A DNA stretch of 64,000 bases, taken from the NCBI GenBank assembly GCA_037127255.1, contig JBANSL010000004.1:11437501-11501500 (forward strand), given 5' to 3'. Numbering within the stretch: the stretch's first letter is position 1; each line of letters starts with the position of its first letter. Made by a program: the position numbers and the translations under genes. Shown in pieces: positions 57,628-64,000 of this stretch. The stretch is from Persicaria tinctoria. Its lineage: Eukaryota; Streptophyta; Magnoliopsida; Caryophyllales; Polygonaceae. The notes beneath the pieces were generated by a model. It made no database searches. It saw nothing but the letters and a program-made list of their open reading frames with translations, and was not told the DNA's origin.

Positions 57628-58345
57628 AAGGAGACGAACTGTTGTAAGTTTTAGTTTATTTTATGTTAAAGTTAATTTCTTTTATTATGGTTTGTTTCTA
57701 ATTTCCTTCTTCTGGGGTTGGGGTGATCCCAACATAGATATGTGTGTTTGATTTATAAATCCATGAATTTATATGTCTTTATCATCATCTACCTATGTGC
57801 TTAATCCTTTGCGAGAGTTGAGGAAATTCCTTATTCATGATATTGAATCGAAAGTGATCTTATTATGAATTGGATAGTAATTAGGGTTTATTTGCGAGAG
57901 CCGACTAATCCTAATTAAGAAAAGGTAGAAACAAATTAGGTTTTTATGCGAGAGCCTCTATCACCTAAATTGTTGGAATTTGCGAAAGTCGATTCTTTGA
58001 TATGAAGCATGCATCTTTATGTGATTTATGACATGCACATATGTTTATTGTTGTGGTGATCCCTAACCTTGGAAGTTTGCATCTTTATTTGTTTTATTTT
58101 ATTATTTTTATTCGGCACATATTCTACTCAATATCAAACCACCATTCTCTCTCCATCCCTCGACGTCGACCAACTCTTAGCCGACGTCGACAGCAACCCT
58201 CATCACCTCTTCCCGCTATCCCTGAACCCCAAAAACACACTAAAGCTAGAACCGCTGACTTCTCCCCTAAGGACGAACCTGACTCCCCTATACTATAGCG
58301 GGGGTCTTGACTATAAATTTATTTGGTCGAGAAACCCTCTCGTGA
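56503..58345 (+). repeat. 3' LTR of the non-autonomous element
   Basis: It starts TGATGTGAGCC and ends CTCTCGTGA, where the 5' copy has CTCTCGTCA (one substitution at the end). The GA tract is at 57559-57624. It has about 20 extra bases near 57090-57112 (an additional CGATATCGAGGAAATTTACT-type unit). Confidence 0.93.
57559..57624. repeat. GA microsatellite in the 3' LTR
   Basis: Counterpart of 53186-53254, slightly shorter. Confidence 0.95.
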
Positions 58346-58350
58346 AGAAC

Positions 58351-59228
58351 AAGGCTTAGGTTTTCAAAGCTATCATTGATTTTGTAGCTTATGTTAAAAA
58401 TCAGTTTGCTAGATCCGTGAAATGCTTTAGATCGGACAATGGAACATAATTCACTTCTACTCAGTGCCATAATTTCCTTGCTCCTGAGGGGATCTTGCAT
58501 CAAAGAACAGTTCCATATACTCCTCGACATAATGGAAGATTGGAAAAGAAGCACAAACATTTGATTGAAATTGCTAGAAGTATGAGAATTCATGGTAGTT
58601 TACTAGTGAGATTTTGGGGAATTCATGGTAGTTTACCAGTGAGATTTTGGGGAGATTGTGTTTTGGCAACTACTTATGTTATTAACAAGATGCCCAGTGA
58701 GATAATAGGATGGAGTTCTCCTTTTTAGAAGTTACTTAAAAAATCACCAAGCTATGATGAGCTTATAAAGGTGATTGGTTGCCTATGTTATGCTCAGGTT
58801 CCAGTTGGAAAATCGGGTAAAATGGGACATAATGCTAGAAAATGTGTTTTTTGGGACATCCTTGTGGGAAAAAAGCTTATATGCTTTGGGATATACACAG
58901 TAAATGCACATTTGACAGCATGGATGTCATTTTTAAGGAAACCATATTTTCCTTTAAAAATCCTACTTCTTTCACATATGATCATGAGCCCACAAATACT
59001 TTTCAATTGCCCTTGGTGAATCCCCCCTCGTATTATCAGGACTTTACTTATCATGTGCCACATGCTCCTTCTTCTCGGAATCTTCCCTCACCAAACATTG
59101 ATGATATTCCTCATAATCGTATTTCATATTCAATGCGTCCTGGCATCTCATTGAGAGCTAATACCTCACCAATGAAAAGTACTCCACTAGATCTAGTAAA
59201 CCAACCAGTATCTCTCCCTCTTCATGAT
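58351..59228 (+). pseudogene. Ty1-copia integrase, continued after the insertion
   Basis: It resumes the integrase frame cut at 52151, with segments VKCFRSDNGT, TPRHNGRLEKKHKHLIEIAR and a duplicated unit IHGSLLVRFWG/IHGSLPVRFWG (58587-58650). Then come VLATTYVINKMPS, the GCLCYAQV post-integrase motif and the linker with NPPSYYQDFTYHVPHAPSSR. In-frame stops at 58357-58359 and 58447-58449 and frameshifts near 58730 and 58850 make it non-functional. It is cut again at 59228 by another LTR and resumes near 60764. Confidence 0.85.
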
Positions 59229-60763
59229 TGATGTGCGCTCAATTAACCATGTGTTTCGCTTACATTCATATCGATTTTTATATACATTTCATATATCTTT
59301 GGGTTAGAATAGTACATAATTTGTGTAATTTATGTTTATTTGCAATATATGGAGGTCTACACAAGTTTCTGTTTAATTTCGCAGAAATCGGACGCTCTTT
59401 GGAGCTTAAAGGAAAGTCATGAAGACATTGGAGAAGCTAGGGAAGAGCAAAGGATGGTGCAACTGGAGAAAATGCCACTTTTCACCATTCATCATTCTGA
59501 ATCAAATTCTTATGTCTTCGTGAGAATTGTAGCCCTAAAAAAGAGCTTTCCAACGCATACTCATATGCATCAATCAGTCAAACGAGGACTCGGGAAAGTG
59601 TGTTTCAAGACGGAGCAGAATGTTGAAAGCTGACAGAAGTACTCGACGTCGACTAGTCCTACTCGACGTCGACCACTTTCCACAAAAATCGACTAGCAAA
59701 AGATCGAGTCGATGTCGACTACAGTTAGTCGATGTCGATTAACCACCTAGTCGACGTCGACCACTTTAGTCGATGTCGAGTACATCCCAGAAACAAATCC
59801 GAGTCGAGATCGAGTAGGAGTCCAAGTGAGGGATTACTTACACACCAAGGCACGAGATTTTATCTACATGAAAGACTTTATCCAACTTAGTAATTCCCTA
59901 ATTTACCTAGGGGAAATTTTATTTGTTTTATTTCTTTTATTTATCAAACATTTCTCTTAAGGGTTTAGATAGATAGATTTAGATAGAGATAGATTGTTCT
60001 TTCCTAGAATAGCTATGATTGGAGCCTATAAATAAAGCCCTAGGGGGCTGATTTTCATTAATTCAAGTCAATTCATCTTCGGACGCAAGGAGAGAGGCGA
60101 GAGAGAGAGACGGAAGAGGAAGGAGTCGAATTGTTGTAAGTTTTAGTGTGAGTTTAATATTAAAGTTGTTTTCTTTTATATCTTTATCATCATCTACCTA
60201 TATGATTAATCCTTTGCGATAGTTGAGGAAATTCCTTATTCATGATATTGAAGCGAAAGTGACCTTATTATGAATTTGGATAGTAATTAGGGTTTATTTG
60301 CGAGAGCCGACTAATCCTAATTATAAGAAAAAGTAGAAACAATTAGGTTTTTATGCGAGAGCCTCTATTAACTAAATTGTTGGAATTTGCGAAATTCGAT
60401 TCTTTGATATAAAATATGCATCTTTATGTGAATTATAACCTACACATATGTTTATTGTTGCGGTGATCCCTAAACTTGGAAGTTTGTTCTTTTATTATTC
60501 TATCTTTGTTATTTTGAAGTTTTTGCGCAGCCACACGACATCAAACCACCATTCCCTCTCCATCCCTCGACATCGACCAAGTCTTAGTCGACGTCGACAG
60601 CAAACCTCGCCACTTTTTCCCGCTATTCACTGAACACCAAAACACACTAAACCTAGAACCGCTGACTTCTCTCCTGAGGACGAACCTAACTCCCCTATAC
60701 TATAGCGGGGGTCTTGACTATAAATTTATTTGGTCGAGAAATCCTCTCGTCAAATTGGTGTCG
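59229..60763 (+). mobile_element. lone LTR of a related Ty3-type element retaining a primer-site stub
   Basis: It starts TGATGTGCGC and ends CTCTCGTCA (60752), parallel to the LTRs at 52152 and 56503 along most of its length (same TCGACGTCGA words at 59640-59790, TATAAATAAAGCC, CGAGAGCCTC). It is more diverged and lacks the long GA tract. Eleven bases AATTGGTGTCG follow, equivalent to AATTGGCGCCG after the 5' LTR at 53976 (two C-to-T changes). Direct repeats ATGAT then flank the unit (59224-59228 and 60764-60768). Confidence 0.78.
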
Positions 60764-60826
60764 ATGATCTTTGATGAACTCCCTCCTATAAGGAGATCCA
60801 CTATAAAGCAGATTAGGCCAAGAAGG
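60764..60826 (+). pseudogene. copia post-integrase linker, last piece
   Basis: The frame DELPPIRRSTIKQIRPRR resembles the linker before copia reverse transcriptase (PLRRS-type) and continues the fragment ending at 59228. It is cut by the next LTR-like repeat at about 60827. Confidence 0.5.
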
Positions 60827-61600
60827 TGATGGACGGTTTTTAGTCGCGTTAACCGTATCAAAATATATTCGAACCTACCTAACTAATGTAGTGTCGTAAG
60901 CACGAGTCGATCCCACAGAGAATCAAGTTATTCCTAAGTTAAGTTTATTTACCAATTAGTATGAAACTGGGGGTTTTGAGTGGTGTAAATAAGAAAGAAC
61001 ATAAAATAAACTATAAACAAATTGAAGGAGATAACAATTAATAAAATAGTTTCATCTACAAATATCCACTTTATTTGGTTGAAGCGATCCTTGTAACTTC
61101 CTCTTGTCCTTTTAGGTTTCCTATTAATGCCATTGTCCCGACCTAATATAGTTACTAGTCCAACCAGTCCTAGAAACCCTTATCAATCGAACCGTCCCTA
61201 AAGAAGGATTTAACCCAATTAATAGCTTTAAGTTCAGAGATTAACCAAGGTATTTGCAGTCCCTAAAGAGGGATTTAACAACACATCCAACTTCCTACTC
61301 ATTCAATTAGTTCAACCAGCCCTAAAGGAACAAGTTTGCCACTTGGGTTAAGGTTCACAACCAGGAATCTACAAAACCCTAGCAATTGAATTAACTCTAA
61401 CTAGTTGCGCGGGCTAGAAAGAATAAAACAATAGACAATCAAGCACAAAGAAGTCGAAACATTCAAATATAGGAATTAAGAAACAAGATTCAGAAACTCA
61501 CAATCAATCCAAACAAAGCTCCAAATTGCAGACGAAACGGGAGAGTTTAAGTCTCCATAAAAATAAAGCAAAAGACAATTAGGGTTAATGGTGGAATCAA
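60827..61600. mobile_element. partial LTR of the same family as the solo LTR at 29129-31942
   Basis: It shares TTTTTAGTCGCG, AACCGTATCAAAATA, ACTAATGTAGTGT, CACGAG.CGATCCCA and later CTTTAAGTTCAGAGATTA, CAATTAGTTCAA and CCCTAGCAATTGAATTAA with the other copy, in the same order and orientation. The 1.4 kb middle segment of the other copy is missing here. Its end is not found, so it is truncated or its far end is diverged. Confidence 0.7.
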
Positions 61601-62470
61601 AGTCGGTCTCGGTAGTCGGCCGATCACTGTCACCTTCGGCCTCCTCTTTGCCGTAATGAATGGAAGTATATATATAAACCTAATCTATCTAATCTATATA
61701 TAATATTAATAAATTAATCTATTTCATTCTATCTATCTAACTAATCTAATACGGAGTATTTCCTAATTTATATAATGAATATTACTATATTATAATTCTA
61801 TCTACCTAATTTAATCTAATGAAATAACGAAAAGTAATGATAAGCAATACTCCTGGGAGTCCTAGCCTACGTCCCCGCCTAGGGTTCTTCCACAACCCTA
61901 GGATTCAAAGGCTTTATTGATTCGCTTAGCTTAGGATCCTAATAGCTCACCGAGAAGCCTCTCTCCTATACAATTGCAATCTAGTCAACTCACGTTCCCT
62001 TGGAGTCCTAGACCAATCTAGAAGAGCCCCACCTCTCTCAGCTATCTAGTACAATCCTCTTACTCTCACAAATCAATAGCCTAGTGCAACTTCCCGAGTT
62101 ATAAACTCTCGAGTAACACTTTAAATGAATATATCCTATAAGCTCACAGTGACTCTCAAAGGCTTTGAATTAAACAACAAACTCTTTGAGCGCTTAGCAG
62201 AGAGACACTTTGGAAGACAGAATCGCTTGATGATGAAAACTCGTGTAGCACTTGTTATGTCTGTCTTCTCCTTCCTTTCCTTTATATAGGAGCATGGAGC
62301 GTGAGGATCTTCAACGCCAGATCTCCAACGGCTCCTTCGAATCAGGCATGATCTTTGAATCTTCTATTTATGGATACTCCAACGCCATAATCCATTTTGA
62401 ACTAGATCTCCTCAATATGTATTTAAAGGAAGGATATAATCTTCGAATATACTTCTTGAAAAGGTTAGTC

Positions 62471-62512
<42 letters not shown>

Positions 62513-63039
62513 ACGGAAGTATATAATAAGATAAAATAATATACGGACAAATAAGATAGGTTTTGTATTTCATCAACTGTTAACGCTCCAAGGCCTTTGA
62601 CACAGAACATCCTGTCAAAGCCTTTGAAACATTTACTTCAATTTTCATCAAGGGATGGAGTTATCAATCTCCCCCTTGATGAAAGAAAAAACCTGTGCAT
62701 CCCTGCAACTTAGTCAAGCATAGATAATAAAATAGATTTCAGACTAAGTACCTGCAAGGGTTAGACAAATGTTGGATCAAATTTTTAAAGCATGCAAAAA
62801 CCATCCAACCGAAAACCATAAATCAAAAACCTAGGTCTTCCAAGACCTTTAAGCAGAGGTTTTCAAAGTCTGAGTACCACAGATCTTCTCCCCCTTTTTG
62901 TCTTTCAACAAAGGGAGGAGGTAAAAACAGTCACCAAAAAAAAAAGTTACCAAAAGTTTTGAAAATGTTTCCAAAAACCAGCAATGTAACAAGTTTCACG
63001 GGTGGGATAGGGTGGGTTAGGGTTTAGGCTTAGTCATCC
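61601..63039. other. LTR-retrotransposon debris, no gene
   Basis: It contains TA microsatellites, CTCCTGGGAGTCCTAGCCTA-type leader sequence (61850-61920) and, on the minus strand, polypurine-like AAAAAGGGGGAGAAGATC (62882-62899) and CATCAAGGGGGAGATTGAT (62664-62682), typical of copia 3' ends. No domain-coding frame was found. The TA tract lies at 62475-62507. Confidence 0.4.
62475..62507. repeat. AT microsatellite
   Basis: About 16 AT units. Confidence 0.95.
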
Positions 63040-63744
63040 TGATGTGATCCTAGTGGCCAGTGAGCTCGACTCATTTATCTTACAAAGCTTTGTCGTTGGA
63101 GCCGAATATCAACTCGTGTTTGAGAAAACAGCATGGCGACACCGTGGTATTTTGGCTCTTTCGGGCTGTATAAAATTCCGATTGAAGCCGTTGAGCACTT
63201 GTTGGAAAGATATTTTAAGTGGCTACAACTTCCATGAAGAACATTTATTCTGAATCAGCCCCGAAGATGCTCGAATTTGACGTTCAACTCAGAAGTTCAA
63301 GTCTGGACGAATTAAAGTTTGAGCCCCTAATAATCCCACATCGCTTAGAGATGTTTGGGGCTTCTATTTTCATCTTATATATTGCTTGTAAAACCTTCAT
63401 TTTAAAGGAAGTCAAGTTGAGTTTAGTTAAAGTTTGAGCCACTAATAACTTCCTATGATTCCGGGTTAAGGATCGAGTTCTTGGTGAGAGGCTAAGAGCG
63501 AACTCTTTGGTGAGAGGCCGAGGGTGACACCCTAGTGAGAGGCGAAGGTGTCAAAGGGTCGAGATCCTCAGAGTGCGATTCCGAGAGGATTGAGATGGAG
63601 TGTAGGGGATTCAAGGGTGAGAGGCCTGCGAATCTTGCTCCACATATCCCTTCTTTTCAGTTCCCAAAAATCCCAAAATTTATCCCCACAAAAAGAGTGT
63701 TCGAAAGCTCGAGCCTTGGTCGATCCGGTCCTCGGGTCTCATCA
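63040..63744 (+). mobile_element. 5' LTR of an LTR retrotransposon that runs off the window
   Basis: The segment runs from TGATGTGATCC to GTCTCATCA and is followed two bases later by a perfect tRNA-iMet primer site. It contains the common plant LTR words AATCCCACATCGCTTAGAGA and four copies of GGTGAGAGGC-type units (63483-63626). The start is set by the TG rule and is provisional. Confidence 0.7.
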
Positions 63745-63746
63745 AG

Positions 63747-63758
63747 TGGTATCAGAGC
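63747..63758 (+). promoter_or_regulatory. primer-binding site, tRNA-iMet type
   Basis: TGGTATCAGAGC, an exact match to the standard primer site of plant copia and many Ty3-type elements. Confidence 0.92.
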
Positions 63759-63814
63759 TAATCGACTCGAGTCCATCGAGCTTTTGATAACCGAGTTGTT
63801 TCTTCCCAGTCAAA

Positions 63815-63940
63815 ATGTTCAAGAAAGCAAGTTCCATGCCTTTGTCGGAAGAGTACATCCGATGGGCCATTCGAGCCTATGATGATGGGTACCTTCATTG
63901 GAGCGAAATGGATGGTGCTATTGTGCTACATATGATGTAG
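63815..63940 (+). other. short leader frame of the terminal LTR element
   Basis: An ATG at 63815 opens 41 codons (MFKKASSMPLSEEYIRWAIR, then AYDDGYLHWSEMDG) and stops at 63938-63940. It may be the start of a broken gag or an upstream frame. The element continues beyond 64000, so the family cannot be set. Confidence 0.3.
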
Positions 63941-64000
63941 TTGATCAAGAGCTCTGGAGGAGATATCGAAAGAGAAGGGCTCGAGAGGATGAGGCTCGGC

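Larger units (their letters stand above)
52152..58345 (+). mobile_element. complete non-autonomous Ty3-type LTR retrotransposon, 6194 bp
   Basis: Two near-identical LTRs (52152-53975 and 56503-58345) enclose 2.5 kb with no protease, reverse transcriptase or integrase. The 5-bp target duplication AGAAC lies at 52147-52151 and 58346-58350, inside a copia integrase frame. The tRNA-Asp-type primer site TTGGCGCCGTTGCC follows the 5' LTR. GCTTGAGGACAAGCAAGCTT and TTAAGTATGGGGTG precede the 3' LTR, a signature of plant Athila/Tat-like Ty3 elements. It carries one long open frame (54162-54998). It must use enzymes of another element. Confidence 0.93.

Overview
The window is repeat-rich nuclear DNA of a flowering plant. 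The evidence is AT-rich non-coding sequence, GT-AG introns, plant-type LTR retrotransposons with tRNA-iMet or tRNA-Asp primer sites, CACTA, hAT, MULE and Stowaway-like DNA transposons, a LOB-domain gene, and fragments of plant BCAT, MED10, CCT3 and CHUP1 genes. A 5'-truncated SINE with a GTT-repeat tail, of the type known from lamiid asterids, weakly suggests an asterid. I cannot name the species.

Layout. 1-4.7 kb: the end of a GC-rich hAT-like repeat, then stray exons (CCT3, CHUP1), a tRNA-like gene and about 28 dispersed copies of a GGTAGGATAGA-type motif. 6.1-6.8 kb: a complete non-autonomous hAT element with 8-bp target duplications. 7.0-21.2 kb: a minus-strand Ty1-copia element split inside its reverse transcriptase by a 9.57-kb CACTA element (8072-17641). 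That element carries a second CACTA-like remnant and, nested in it, a third CACTA element (9227-14506) loaded with host gene fragments (BCAT, MED10 and others). 21.7-25.2 kb: the one apparently intact host gene, a two-exon class I LBD gene close to LBD4, with a 3-kb intron holding a 138-bp TA microsatellite. 26.0-27.8 kb: a Stowaway-like MITE and a 1.4-kb Mutator-like TIR element with a 9-bp target duplication.

28.1-32 kb: a copia 5' end interrupted by a 2.8-kb solo LTR. About 32.9-40.2 kb: a large MULE with a core-deleted MURA transposase on the plus strand and, convergent to it, a ten-exon DUF1985-Ulp1 protease gene (Kaonashi-type) whose catalytic cysteine codon reads serine. This MULE has its own dispersed CATGACA motif. 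40-45 kb: mostly unassigned AT-rich DNA plus the SINE. 45.4-49.5 kb: a possible minus-strand transcription unit behind a TATA box. 49.7-60.8 kb: plus-strand copia sequence sharing one LTR between two internal regions. Its integrase is split by a complete non-autonomous Ty3-type element (52152-58345) that encodes one unknown acidic protein, and a related lone LTR with a retained primer-site stub follows. 60.8-64 kb: further LTR debris and the 5' LTR of another element that runs off the window.

The exact target-site duplications let the insertions be ordered. On the left, copia came first, then CACTA-A, B and C. On the right, copia came first, then the Ty3-type elements. Nothing forms a pathway apart from each element's own replication or transposition genes. 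The most unusual items are the MULE with its Ser-substituted Ulp1 and motif array, the Pack-CACTA nest, and the unknown protein of the non-autonomous LTR element.
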